A stretch of DNA of 64,000 bases from Epiperipatus broadwayi (GCA_028023455.1 JAQFVV010000036.1:8626007-8690006); one strand, 5' to 3'; positions 1 to 10,689 are shown, counted from the stretch's first letter. The notes: generated from the sequence alone by a model not told the origin. Translations and numbers: made by a program.

Positions 1-225
1 TATATCTATTATATTATTTGGTAATATATATTTCTGAATACCTTTACTTCATTCATCCACCTAATTAAAGCCAATATTTTTTATTTATTTTAGCTATTAC
101 CAATTTCAACTTTAAAATGATGAAAAAAAATCAAGTTAGGTGTCACATGACTTAATTTAAATAAAGCTCGTATTTACAAATGTTATATATAGAGCTCGCA
201 AAACAAGCTCTAAACAAAGCTTTGA

Positions 226-288
226 GAATATCCTCAATCCCAGACAGGTTTCTGCTTCCGGTGTCATCAGTGAGGTGCCAGGATATTC
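226..288 (-). ncRNA. Hammerhead-like motif, family A copy 1
   Basis: Reading the minus strand: outer stem I strand GAAUAUCC, internal loop UGGCA, inner strand CCUCA, core CUGAUGA (264-270), a weak stem II, GAAA, a short stem III ending in UGUC, then UGGGA, UUGA and GGAUAUUC. The outer helix is a perfect 8-bp match. The inner helix keeps three of five pairs plus one wobble. Stem III has a C-U mismatch and stem II pairs poorly, so this copy is probably inactive or weak. The family was assigned by comparison with the plus-strand copy in the other arm. Confidence 0.5.
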
Positions 289-572
289 ATTAGATTAAAA
301 ATACTAGGACAAGCCCAGCACTTTATCTAATGCATAACTATTGAGAAGAAAATCTGAAATTTTCAGACATCCATATGTCTAAAAATCCAGCTATCTAATT
401 CAAATAGTCATATGGGATTGAACTAAGTTCAGATACATCATATATTAATATGCTTATTTGAGTTAGATAGCTGGATTTTTAGACATATGGATATCTGAAA
501 ATTTCAGATTTTCTTCTCAATAGTTATACATTAGATAAATTGCTGGGCTTGTCCTAGTATTTTTAATCTAAT

Positions 573-635
573 GAATATCCTGGCACCTCACTGATGATGC
601 CAGAAACAGAAACTGGTCTGGGGTTGAGGATATTC
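573..635 (+). ncRNA. Hammerhead-like motif, family A copy 2
   Basis: Outer stem I GAAUAUCC (573-580) pairs with GGAUAUUC (628-635). The internal loop is UGGCA on one side and UUGA on the other. Inner stem I is CCUCA with UGGGG, including one G-U wobble. The core CUGAUGA and a GAAA box are both intact. Stem III is ACU facing GGU without a loop, giving a GUC cleavage triplet. Stem II (11 nt between the core boxes) is the weakest part, with only about two pairs. The ordered set of elements is a type I hammerhead. Activity of this copy is uncertain because of stem II. Confidence 0.55.
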
Positions 636-669
636 TCAAAGCTTGTTTAGAGTTTGTTTTGTGAGATCT

Positions 670-1433
670 ATATATAACAATTTCAACATTTCATATTAAA
701 ATCTATAAAACCACTGTCCATCAAACCAACTCGGACATACCTATATACTTGAAGATAAAAAGGTATGTACTGCATGTAGTACAATTTGATAAAATACATA
801 AATTAATAATAGTTAAACATTATTAAAAAAATAATATTGTGTATGCCAAAGTTCCCACTCACAATTTTCACATTTTTCAAAACTCAATCCAAACTTCCTG
901 ATTAAACAAATTTGTATTAAGGGTTATAATTTTTAAAAATAGATATAGATCAAACAATTATGAAGTTTTGTGGACACCAGTAGCTTCTGGTGACCTGCCA
1001 AAGATGTTATTTGTTCATCTATACCTTATATATGTCACAGTTTTGTAGCTGTAGATTTATTGAAAGCTCATGTTTTTGGAATATCTATAAACTATTCAAA
1101 AGTATTAATTTAGCACACATGACCAACGACTTGATAAGAAGGACACGGGAAGATGATTTGAGAGAATGTTTATCTGTGGTATGAAAAGTATAGTTAAACT
1201 TCTAATAGTTCATTGTATTATGTTTAATTCTACAACAGTCTTATAAACTTCAAGTAAATTATCAATCATTGCACAGGTAAATTTTTCCAAACTTAATTTT
1301 AATTTTAAAGTGTTTTAATCATATGAAAATATATTTTACCAGATATTAAAATTTTTCAAACTTGTTAGAGCTACTACTTTTGTGGAAAATTTGAAAACTC
1401 TAATTTGCTTGTAATTTTAAATACCAACAAACA
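670..1433. other. Non-coding A+T-rich DNA
   Basis: No gene, RNA or clear repeat was recognised here. The only short open frame (990-1184, plus) shows no domain and no supporting signal. Confidence 0.6.
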
Positions 1434-1605
1434 TCACATGATCACAATTTCTCACTGATAAAAGCCACAAGCCAGAAACTAGTCCAGGGATATTGGATGA
1501 GTAGGCATTAGATAGGGATTTTATGCATAAGCCTTATGGCACCCATTGATTACTCTGGCTTGCACTGAGGCACTACTGTGTGGAGAGTTTTGCCTGTTTT
1601 AATTT
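1434..1605 (+). repeat. Family B repeat, partial unit with hammerhead remnant
   Basis: This begins at the part of the family B unit shared with other copies (TCACATGATCAC) and ends after the segment GGAGAGTTTTGCC. The hammerhead region is at 1452-1498, but the core reads CUGAUAA instead of CUGAUGA and the outer 5' strand of stem I is missing, so it should be inactive. The following block, with GTAGGCATTAGATAGGG and TGATTACTCTGG, matches copies at 2.3, 18.2-19.4, 33.4-34.5 and 36.1-37.3 kb. Confidence 0.7.
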
Positions 1606-2284
1606 TGAATACACCATAAACTAACATTGTAAACTGTTTTTATTACATTTAGATTTTACCTGAAATTTTGCGAAAATGCATTTTATTACGAACAAGTTGT
1701 CCAGCAATTTTTGTTGAAAAATGTTACATTTTACTACAGCGAATGGTTTAACGTTTTTCCCAATTATTCTGAATAATGCTTCAAATTGATGATAAATAAG
1801 ACAAACTTTTGTTCTTAAATTGGACAGAAAAAAATATTTCTTTATTATTTATTGAAACTGAGGCATATAGCTACTCACCTTTTCCCCATTATCAACCATT
1901 TTTTAATATGGGTTTTAAATTTCATTAAATTAGATTCATTAAAGTTATAACACCCTTCCTTTGTTTTAGTATTATTTAAGTTGTGATTGTACTAGTTTCA
2001 TAAATAGAAATATAATTGTGGTTAAGTTGCAACCATTGGATAAACTGTAATGTTTATAAGCCCCAGTTTTGACTAAAATAAATGCAGCATTTTGCTTAGA
2101 ATTTTTTTTGTTTTACTGAGATGCGAAAAAGTCTTTAATTGTCCCAGACTTTGTCATAAGTTATTTTTACACGTTTAATAGTACCAAAATAAGAATGTAC
2201 TCACAAATGTTAATATTTAGTGAGAATGTTTACAACCTTATTTGTTTCACATGATCACCATCTCTTATACTAGCACATAATTGT
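1606..2284. other. Non-coding A+T-rich DNA
   Basis: No gene or repeat family was recognised. The base composition is A+T-rich with short A and T runs. Confidence 0.6.
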
Positions 2285-2497
2285 TTATAAACAAGGCAAA
2301 ACTCTCCATACAGCAGTGCCACCCTGTGCCAACCAGAGTAATCACTGATGAAGGCCACAAGCCAGAAACTGATCTAGGAATATTGGATGAGTAGGCATTA
2401 GATAGGGATTTATGCACAAGCCTTCTGGCATCCATTGATTACTCTGGTTGGCACAGGGTGGCACTACTATATGGAGAGTTTTGCCTTGTTTATAAAC
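2285..2497. repeat. Family B foldback with ribozyme core in the loop
   Basis: Arms of about 60 bp (2285-2343 and 2436-2497) are inverted copies of the family B segment with GGCAAAACTCTCC and TACTCTGG. The loop (2344-2435) holds a plus-strand hammerhead core: CUGAUGA, stem II AGGC with GCC(A) around a CACAA loop, then GAAA. It continues into the usual UUGGAUGAGUAGG. The 5' strand of stem I is replaced by the arm and stem III has a mismatch, so the motif is broken. Confidence 0.7.
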
Positions 2498-3633
2498 CTT
2501 ATTTGTTCCCATAAAAGAAATACTTTTGTATTAGATTGAATTGAAACCTTTTGAATGAACTTTTTTGATTTTAAAAATTTATTTTATTTATGAATTATAT
2601 GTATATCTGTAAGTCTATACTATTTTAAAATTTATTATAATAATATTTTAAGACTTTCCACTCATAAAAAAAAAAGAAATATAACCTCACATATACATTT
2701 AAACAAAAGAAGTATAACAAAATTTGGGTTACCTTCAATAAAAAGTTAAAAAAACCCACAAGAACCATAGTTTGGGAACCTTGTATTTGTAAACATTGCT
2801 TGAAGATTTCAATTACGTGGCAATGTTTTGAAATTAATATGTTAGTAACTTTTGGATCTCTCCTAAATATTAAAATAGTTTGAATTTAAAAAACAACAAC
2901 AACAAAAAGAACTTGTCAGTAATGCATCCTCCTCCCCCACCACAAAATACTGATAGTTTTGATCATTCTAAAAAATATTAATGTCTCATCAACAATTTTT
3001 TAGTTTAACAAAAGTATTAAATAACTTTCCTTTTATTTGATTATTGCAACCTACTTTGATTTTATAATAATTGATAGAAAACATAATTTCTATATTTGTC
3101 CAGGTAAGCAAATTAGACATATTAATTATCTTAATTATTTCTTCAATCAAAAAATTGATAATTTTTAAAAATTATATATAAACAATTTCTTAATTTTATA
3201 TTGCTAAAGTCAAACACAACTATTATCTAATATCTCTGTTTCATGTCTTTCTGTATACATAGGTTACAATGTACATAATTTATATGAAAGCAAAAATATG
3301 CTAACAGTTTTTTCTATTTGTGTAGAAATTATAAGTTTTTATTTCTATTTAAAGATTATTAAAAATTGAATCAAATCTTAATATCTGCTGCATTTTGTTC
3401 CAAGTCTTCTCAGGTTTATTATGGAAAATAGCTTATGTTTTGTTGATAACCTTTGATTACAGTAGAATATCTATGAATTGCATATATATGCTTATAGTAT
3501 AAACTTATAAATTAAGATTATTGTATAAACAAAATGAAAAAATAATGTAGTTATCAATAATAAATTAAAAAAGCATACTTAAATATATATTTAATAAGTA
3601 TGTTAACTCATTTGCATTCATTCAAAAAAATCA

Positions 3634-3672
<39 letters not shown>

Positions 3673-4744
3673 AGTAGTAGTAATAATAAATTTACTGTAG
3701 ATATCTTTATTTATTTAAAATAAAATTAACAGTGAAATATTGAACTTTTATTGCAAATAAATATGCTCTGGATAGTATTCTTTTTCTTCAATAACTTTTT
3801 TCTTCTATTGAAATAAAATAACAGTCACAATATTAGAAGATTATACTTATTTAATTATTTTGATATTTTTAAGTCTGTAACAACTTCAGAATCTATACAA
3901 TAACCCTTACTAACTGCTACTCATTTCAGATTCTCATTTAAACTCTTCAATGCTCTAAGAATGTTGACATCTTTTCTGCCCCTATTAAATTGATAACTTT
4001 CATTTTATCACTTAAAGAAGATATTTTATGAATTATGTTAAATTTTATGTTTACATTTAGAAAATGTTTTGTTATGCAATTTAAAAAAATAAAAAATAAA
4101 GTGAAGAATAAAATATGTGCTTTTAATATAAGTTGAAAAAAAATTTAAAAACTATGATGACATATGGTATTTTGAGATAAAAAAATGGCTGCCACCATAT
4201 TATAAAATTTATTAAATTTGAAAAAAAAAAAACATAAAAATATATAAATAAAAAAAAATAAAAACATAAAAAAATATATATTTTTTTGTTAGTTTATATG
4301 TAGGCATATAAAAAATTTATGTGAATCAATGTTATATAACTGTCTGGCTTTTTAATTAGCCCAATTTTAACCATCTCTTTAAAAGGCGGCTTTAATTTTT
4401 TATATTTCTATAAAACATTTTATTAACAGGGAAAATATTGTTTTTATATTTTTAAATCCTTTTGACCATCAAATCATCTAATATTTTAACAATTAGCCTT
4501 TCTAATCTCTTCAATGTTTGCATTAACTCTTTTGATATTGTAATATATTTTTTATTCTTTATTTTTCTGCATACATTTAATAAAATATGTTTTTGTTTTA
4601 TTTTTTACAATTCTAACTTTTTTAAAATGTTTTTAAAACATTTTTAGTATTTTTTTTTTTACTTTCTCATCCTTTTTCTTAATTTCTATTTTGAATTAAC
4701 TTGTTTTTTGATCTCATTTTTTTTTTTAAAAATCCTATCTTTGT
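2498..4744. other. Non-coding A+T-rich DNA with an AAT microsatellite
   Basis: No gene was recognised. It contains an AAT trinucleotide run at about 3635-3670 followed by a short TAG run. Long A and T runs lie at 4190-4290 and 4640-4730. The short open frame at 4462-4647 is a low-complexity T-rich product without a domain. Confidence 0.6.
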
Positions 4745-4927
4745 TAATATTTACTAAGGCAATAAACCTAAAGCTTGCGCAGTTAAAAATGTAAAGGTAG
4801 GGATCTCTATAGATCTTAACCACAAGCTTACACATTGGAAGAAAAGTTGGGGTTAAGACCTGTAGAGGTGCCTACCTTCGCATTTTTAACCACACAAGGT
4901 TTAGGTTTATTGCCTTAGTAAATATTA
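4745..4927. repeat. Family E repeat, inverted pair
   Basis: Two copies of a repeat of about 80-90 bp lie head to head. The unit holds GTGGTTAAGACCTGTAGAGG, CCTACCTTCGCATTTTTAAC, and ends in AAACCTA or its complement and TTGCCTTAGTAAATATTACT. Single copies are at 34670-34747, 49028-49117 and 55225-55312, all on the plus strand. There is no coding potential. The conserved 3' end and lack of terminal inverted repeats in the single copies suggest a small retroposed or otherwise end-defined element. The class is unknown. Confidence 0.7.
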
Positions 4928-5328
4928 CTTACATAATCAATGACTAATCAATGACGTTGAATGAATTTATAATTACAACTTTAAACTATCTTTGTTAAGT
5001 AAATTTTTCTAACTAAATTTCCATTTATCATTCATTATTTCTATTCCCATTTTAAAATAGTTTTAAACTAGCTATTTCCATTTCCCCCTATATTAACTAA
5101 ATTATATTTCTTATATCTTTAAGTATATTTATCACCTAGTTTTCTGAATCTTCATAAAACAATATATTTTTAATTTCTATTTATTTTTTCGATTATCATA
5201 ATGTGTTTGTACTCCGTGTTTAACTATAGTGATGATAGTGGTAAACTGAAAATCTAAAGATTCCTGCATTCGATTTTCATCTGAATATATATAAAAAAGA
5301 ATTAGTCTAATTTGCGGTACTCACACTA

Positions 5329-5330
<2 letters not shown>

Positions 5331-5402
<72 letters not shown>

Positions 5403-5404
5403 TT
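5331..5404. repeat. Compound CA/TA microsatellite
   Basis: An AC run is followed by an AT run and then a further AC stretch. Confidence 0.95.
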
Positions 5405-5654
5405 ATATACATACAAAGGTACTCAAGCTGTCACAAGTCTTCCATACTGATTATAGACAATAATTTTTTTAGGTATAAAATATTTTAAAATGTAAATTTT
5501 TTTATTATCTCATCTATAATGTTTAATTTTATTTCTATTTACTTTATGTTATAAGTAATTGTTTTTGCGTTTCCTGCTGAAAAAAGTTACAATTCTTCAT
5601 AGCTTTTCAGTTGATGTATTTTGACTTTTATTATATAGTGTAATACAGATAGAA

Positions 5655-6206
5655 ACATAATGGCTGAAATTAATCATAGAATTAAACTAGGTTGGAGTGC
5701 TTTTGGTAGAAATAACTTGATACTAAAAGGAAATATGCCTATATGTTGGAAAAGGAAGATTTTAATAAATGTGTTTTACCAGTTCTTACTTATGGATCTG
5801 AGACTTGGACACTTAATAGAAGAGCAATTCAGAGACTTCAGACCACTCAAAGAACTATGGAGAGATGCATATTAAGGGAAACAAGAAGAGATCGAAAACC
5901 CAATATATGGGTAAGAGAACAAACAGGTGTTACTGACCTCATTGAAAAAATTAAAAGACTGAAGTGGAGTTGGGCTAGACATATTTCTAAAAGAGATGAT
6001 AATAGATGGACAATTGAAATCTTAAACTGGATTCCAAGAGATTGTAAAAGACCCAGAAAGAGATGACATGCAAGATGGATGGATGAAATAAGAAGGTGTG
6101 CAGGGGTGATGTTGGAGAAGAGAAGCTAAAGATGGGAGAAGATGGATTGAACTTGGAGAGATTTTCATCCTGCAGTGGATTGATGATGGTTGATGATGAT
6201 GATGTA
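5655..6206 (+). pseudogene. RTE-type LINE, 3' fragment (C-terminal domain of reverse transcriptase polyprotein)
   Basis: This is the 3' end of a non-LTR retrotransposon. The conserved C-terminal region begins in one frame at 5660 (EINHRIKLGWSAFGR) and continues in another from 5743 with LPVLTYGSETWTL, then QRLQTTQRTMERCIL, TGVTDLIEKIKRLKWSWARH and NRWTIEILNW. These are hallmarks of the post-RT domain of RTE-like elements. A frameshift lies near 5755, a stop follows at 6064-6066, and homology continues in a shifted frame to about 6175 (a WMDEIRRCAG-like segment). The copy ends in a TGATGATGATG tail, as RTE elements usually end in a short simple repeat. The endonuclease and catalytic RT are absent, so it is a dead, 5'-truncated insertion. 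Confidence 0.85.
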
Positions 6207-6621
6207 TTATTCTTAGTTCATATAAAGTTATCTCAGAATTTCTTAAATATGCAATATATTTTTTAAGATTAATAACTCTTAAATGCTTTATTTAAACCTT
6301 AGCAACATTTATTTATGCTTTGTGAATTCAAATTTTTGTTCTAGATTTTTTTACTTACTCATTTAAGAATGCTAGGTGCTTAGTTTAATCTTACCATTTC
6401 ATTATAAAATTGGACAATAACAACCATGATGCTTAATATTATTTATTTAGCAGATATTGAATTGAAGAAATTAATGTAAATTAATTTTTCGAATTTTATT
6501 GCTGAAATGTGGAATCTTGAATTTGTAAATAGGATTTTTTCAGTTTAAATGTTATGACCCCCCCCCCCCCCAGATAAGCTAATAAATACATATTTGAGTA
6601 ACTAAATGTACCACACCCACT

Positions 6622-6653
<32 letters not shown>

Positions 6654-7499
6654 GGAGTTAAGTAAGTTATGCAAATATTTATTATATTCTCGTAAATATA
6701 AAGTAAACTGTCATGTATTTGGTTCTACAAAGAATAAAGTTGTTTAACATTTAAAGAATGTCTACAGATTTATTCAGCCGTTTCTTATAAAACAGCATCA
6801 CAGTCTTTGGAAGATGTTAAAGAAAAAATATAAACGACTCATTCATTGTCAAGAATGATCCATAAATACTCAGTAATATTTAAATCAAATGAACAGACTG
6901 AGAAAGATAAAGATGATTTTTATGCCCTCCAAGAAATGTAAATGAATTTAATAATTTATGAATTGTAATATTATTATCGCGAAAGATAGCCGTATTGTTA
7001 CGAAAAGAATGTTTGTACATAAATTGGACATCAAAATATGAAAATAATTGTCAGCTATGTTTTTTTCTATGAAAAGTTATGATTAATCCAAAAATTACTT
7101 TCAGAAATCTAGAGAAATGAAATATAATTGAAAGATTTCTTTGGATAATTATTATGCAACAATTTTTCTAGTGACTGGAAAAAAGATAAACAATGATTTA
7201 TTTGTATATTTACTTCTTATTCAGCAAGACAACATGGTTTTTGTGTTAATAGCATATTCATAAAAAACAGTAATTTATTAAGCTTTGAGTTAATACACCA
7301 TTTGTATAATTCATCAGAATATTTTAATGACATTTGTATTAGTTTATTTTACTGTAATTTTTTATTTTTTGGTAAGAGGATTTTTAATGCTTTATAGTCA
7401 TTATCAACAAGCAATGTTTTCTGAAAAGTTTGCCCCCTCATATTTATAGATTATGGACTTTACTTTTGAGATTATCAATATTAAACAATTATTCATATT
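6207..7499. other. Non-coding A+T-rich DNA with poly-C and CA/TA runs
   Basis: No gene was recognised. A poly-C run is at about 6558-6571 and a compound CA/TA microsatellite at about 6625-6653. Confidence 0.6.
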
Positions 7500-7855
7500 T
7501 AGTTGACACAAATATTGGTATCAGCAAAGGATTTGGGAATTCTATCATCAGATTTTCAATGGTATGGACGGCTTAAGAGTTAGAGGTTGGGGTAGATTGA
7601 AGCCTGTCCATTAAAGTGTAAGAATTTTCAATCTTAATATAAACTGAGCACTGATTACATATATATGTATGGGAGATGGTAATCTGGACCAACTGATGAG
7701 GGCTGGTTTAGCATGAAATACGTATATTGGTGATTATTTATCTTTTCTGCATTTGTGTGGTCATGTATATCAATAGTATGAGATAGAGTGGATAGTAAAG
7801 GGCTTGAAAGTCTGAGTTCAAATCCCCTATATATACTAATGTTTTAGCAAACACA
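7500..7855 (+). repeat. Family D ribozyme repeat, copy 1
   Basis: About 350 bp here match 11925-12260 along their length, including the blocks TTTTCAATGGTATGGA, TCTTAATATAAACTGA and GGGAGATGG. The hammerhead lies at 7680-7736. Downstream comes a segment with GATTATTTATCTTTT, GTATGAGATAGAGTGGA, then GAAAGTCTGAGTTCAAATCC, which includes a B-box-like GTTCAAATCC. The copy ends near CCCTATATATA. There is no open reading frame. The PLE open reading frame starts about 520 bp downstream on the same strand. Confidence 0.75.
7680..7736 (+). ncRNA. Type I hammerhead ribozyme (best copy, family D)
   Basis: All elements can be read in order. Outer stem I UAAUC (7680-7684) pairs with GAUUA (7732-7736), and UGG bulges on the 5' side. 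Inner stem I ACCAA (7688-7692) pairs with UUGGU (7727-7731). The core CUGAUGA is 7693-7699. Stem II is 7700-7714 with GCU pairing AGC around a GGUUU loop, and the base of the stem has a G-U pair and a G-A mismatch. The GAAA box is 7715-7718. Stem III AUAC pairs with GUAU (7718-7725) without a loop. Residue 17 is A7726, giving an AUA cleavage triplet, with cleavage expected before U7727. Loopless stem III is typical of the minimal type I hammerheads described in PLEs and metazoan retrozymes. This was folded by eye. Confidence 0.75.
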
Positions 7856-8375
7856 ATTTAAATAACAACTTCATTTAAAATCAGACAAATTTAGAGTTTT
7901 CTAATAAGGCTTATAATGTTGGCGTTATCTTCCTATTACACTATTTTAAAGTTTATTCTGTAAAACATTTAAAGTATTATTCATTTGTTCGCCCACAAAT
8001 AATTTTTATTTCAGGAGACTGACTCATAATCGAATCAGCTCGTAAAGAGCTTAGATTAATTTGGTTTGATCATATGAACCCAGTGAATAAAGCAATACAC
8101 TTTTAAATAAGATTTGTTAGAGATCTCTGGTAGAAGATATTTATTTATATTGGTGCTGATTCTATGGTTATATTTATTTTATATATTACCAATTTTATGT
8201 TACGTGATACTAAATATTTTGGTTAATTATGGAAGAACTTTATGTTATTTTAACCATTTAAATAAATAAATGTAATTATAATTTGTAAGTCTGTAGACAC
8301 TAATGAGTGTGTTTAGAGCATTATTGAAGGTGTGTATTTAATATATATATATATATATATATATAACTACAACCA
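7856..8375. other. Non-coding DNA between the ribozyme repeat and the PLE
   Basis: No coding or repeat signal was recognised apart from a TA run at about 8341-8364, which directly abuts the 5' end of the PLE sequence. Confidence 0.5.
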
Positions 8376-8379
8376 TTAA

Positions 8380-9543
8380 ATGTCTGTATTTTTAAATTAT
8401 ATAATAATAATTCAAACAAATATATTTAAAATATTAAGATTTGTGAATGATAATATATATGTTAGGTTTAATGATTGCTTTTATAAAATGAATTTTGGTT
8501 GGCCAATGGGTCTTCCGGTGGTATCACAGCTTTGTAATTTTTTTATTTCTAATTATGAGGTTAAGATATTGTCTCAGATAAAATATAAAGGAATTAAAGT
8601 ATATTGTAGATATGTTGATGATGTATTTATATGTGCACATAATGAAATAATAGTTAATTTGTTTAATGAGTTAAATATGATTAATAATGTAAAATGGGTG
8701 TTAAATGAGGAGAAAGAAGATTCTATAAAGTTTTTAGATATATTTATTAAAAGAAATAATAATGTGTTTGATTATAATATGATTTTAAAGCCTGTTGAAA
8801 TTAGGGGTTATATTCCATATAATTCTAAAGTTCATATGAGTCATAAATTAGCTGGTTTGAAGTCATTTTTATTTAGAAATGATTATTTGTGCAAATTTAT
8901 TAGTGATAAAATTGAAAATATTAATGTTTATATTACTGATATGTTGAATGTTGGTTATGGAAGGAATATTATTTATAATACAATTACAAAATATAATCAA
9001 AATAAGAGTAATAATAAGAAAATATTAAGTAAATTAAAAAGTGATAAATGGATTTCTATTCCTTTTATATCTAATCAACAAGCTAAATTAATTTATAAAC
9101 TTTTTAGTGGTTTGTGTAGAATTTCTTTTTTCTCTTCAAATAATATAAATGATATGATAAATAACTCCAAAGCCAAGATTTCTAAGTTTGAATTAAGTTC
9201 TGTTATATATATGTTGGAATGTGGTTGTGGAATAAAATATATAGGGGAATCCAAATGTACATTACAAAAACGATATAATGATCATAAGACATTATATAAA
9301 CGTGTACAGGAAGAAAATATATCTTCAGTAAATATGAATACTCCATCAATTATATTTGACACATATTCAAAATTAAATAATTATGGTTTTAAATTTAATA
9401 ATAGAGATATAAAAATTATTCAAATTGAAAGGTGTAGTGAAAAACGTAAAATTAAAGAGGCAATGATGATATCTAGGAATAGAGGTGGTTTGATGAATAA
9501 ACAATCGGCAAATATAAAGACAACAGAATTGTGGGAAATTTGA
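8380..9543 (+). CDS. Penelope-like element ORF: reverse transcriptase plus GIY-YIG endonuclease (5'-truncated)
   Basis: The protein combines the C-terminal half of a PLE reverse transcriptase with a GIY-YIG endonuclease. Visible RT motifs are GWPMGLP at residues 40-46, YVDDVF at 78-83 with the two catalytic aspartates, and IKFLD at 116-120. The linker has GYIPYNSKVHMSHK and LKSFLFRND, which are strongly conserved in the 46.8-48.4 kb copies. The endonuclease begins at VIY (275-277), with CGCG at 281-284, YIG at 287-289, R298 and H302, followed by the KRKIKEAMM segment and MNKQ. This domain order is canonical for endonuclease-containing PLEs. The first RT motifs are absent and a TA run sits just upstream, so the insertion is 5'-truncated. 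The frame is open for 387 codons, so it is fairly recent. The first Met is only the first available ATG. Confidence 0.85.
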   Translation: MSVFLNYIIIIQTNIFKILRFVNDNIYVRFNDCFYKMNFGWPMGLPVVSQLCNFFISNYEVKILSQIKYKGIKVYCRYVDDVFICAHNEIIVNLFNELNMINNVKWVLNEEKEDSIKFLDIFIKRNNNVFDYNMILKPVEIRGYIPYNSKVHMSHKLAGLKSFLFRNDYLCKFISDKIENINVYITDMLNVGYGRNIIYNTITKYNQNKSNNKKILSKLKSDKWISIPFISNQQAKLIYKLFSGLCRISFFSSNNINDMINNSKAKISKFELSSVIYMLECGCGIKYIGESKCTLQKRYNDHKTLYKRVQEENISSVNMNTPSIIFDTYSKLNNYGFKFNNRDIKIIQIERCSEKRKIKEAMMISRNRGGLMNKQSANIKTTELWEI

Positions 9544-9696
9544 ATAGATTGAATGATGGGTAATACAAGTTTTTATTTTTTGTACGTTTGTATTAACAGT
9601 TGAAAAAGATTGTCAGTGAAACAATTGAAAGTACTTCTGGTAAAGAATATATTATTTAATTTTGAATACTGTATTAAATATATTTGTTTGAATTAT

Positions 9697-9743
<47 letters not shown>

Positions 9744-9790
9744 AAAAATACTTCATATATATATATATATATATATATATGAAGTATCAC
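9544..9790 (+). repeat. PLE 3' flank with AT palindrome
   Basis: After the PLE stop come about 130 bp of presumed 3' UTR and then two long AT runs (about 9699-9739 and 9757-9780). The second run is flanked by CTTCATATA on its left and TATATGAAG on its right and so forms a perfect hairpin. Confidence 0.6.
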
Positions 9791-10689
9791 ATGCCACCTA
9801 CCCAATTTAATAATTCTCAAGGCTTATCTCTATATTGAAGTTAGTCCAGAAGACATTAAATCGGTATTGGAACATTTCAAACATCACAAAAAATGCATTA
9901 TTGATGACCAAATAAATAATTTGTATTTATCGAGCTTCATCTGAAATCGAACTGAAGACTTTAATTTGTAAAGCCTGAATTGTCAAGTTAAATGGAGTTC
10001 AAAAACTGTTCACGCTTATCTAGTGCAAATGAAGTCCCTATGAGATCGTAATTTAAAATTTGTTTCTCTTTTTTAACCTCAGTGACGAATACAGATGCTC
10101 TATACTTACAACGCAGACTAATAAAGCGATACTAATTTATATGTAGATGACATTATTACTGAAATAATATATATATATATTATTACTGAAATAATATATA
10201 TATATATATATACGTGTTTGCCTTTGTATGTAAACACTTTTGCAAACATAAGTTCTTTTTTTTTTTTTGTTGTTAAATATATGTTTAGTACTAGAATATA
10301 TTATTAAAACAGAACATGATTACGCAAGTTTATTTAACATAAAAACCTTCTAAATACAATAGGAAATTCCTTATAAGTGAAATGTTAGGTTTGACCTAGA
10401 AGTAAAACATAGAGAATAGTTAATGTCATGCTATCGGGCAATTAATTTTTGCAATGACATGTAACAGTTTGACAATACCAGTTTATATAAAAATGATTAC
10501 AATCTATTGTGTGTATTTGCAAAATTACATTTTATTAGATATATAGCATTTATTAGTAAACGTGTATATATGTACAATACAAATATGTGTGTGTGTGTGT
10601 GATTTGTGGATGTATGAGAATGAAAGGGAATTGTAACACATAATTCAAAGTTACAAATGTAAATGTTTAGAGTAGTAATTAATAGAATG
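9791..10689. other. Non-coding A+T-rich DNA
   Basis: No gene was recognised. A duplicated segment TATTACTGAAATAATATATA occurs at about 10153 and 10181 within TA runs, and a TG run lies at about 10587-10600. Confidence 0.55.

Larger units (their letters stand above)
191..669. repeat. Family A foldback repeat carrying two opposed hammerhead motifs
   Basis: Two arms of about 215 bp (191-406 and 455-669) are inverted copies of one another around a spacer of about 50 bp. Each arm holds one hammerhead-like motif near its outer end, so the ribozymes lie on opposite strands (226-288 minus, 573-635 plus). The centre of the element holds the sequence around GTCATATGGG followed by TGAACTAAGTTCA, which recurs in altered form in families B and C. 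A second, more decayed family A foldback is at 54361-54617. There is no coding potential. I interpret it as a palindromic dimer of a small ribozyme-bearing non-autonomous retroelement. Confidence 0.8.

Noticed and set aside
573-635. Alternative family A fold pairing UGAGG with CCUCA as the inner stem I
   Set aside because: That register leaves G instead of U at position 16.1. Shifting to UGGGG with CCUCA restores a GUC triplet and a stem III that agrees with families B and C.
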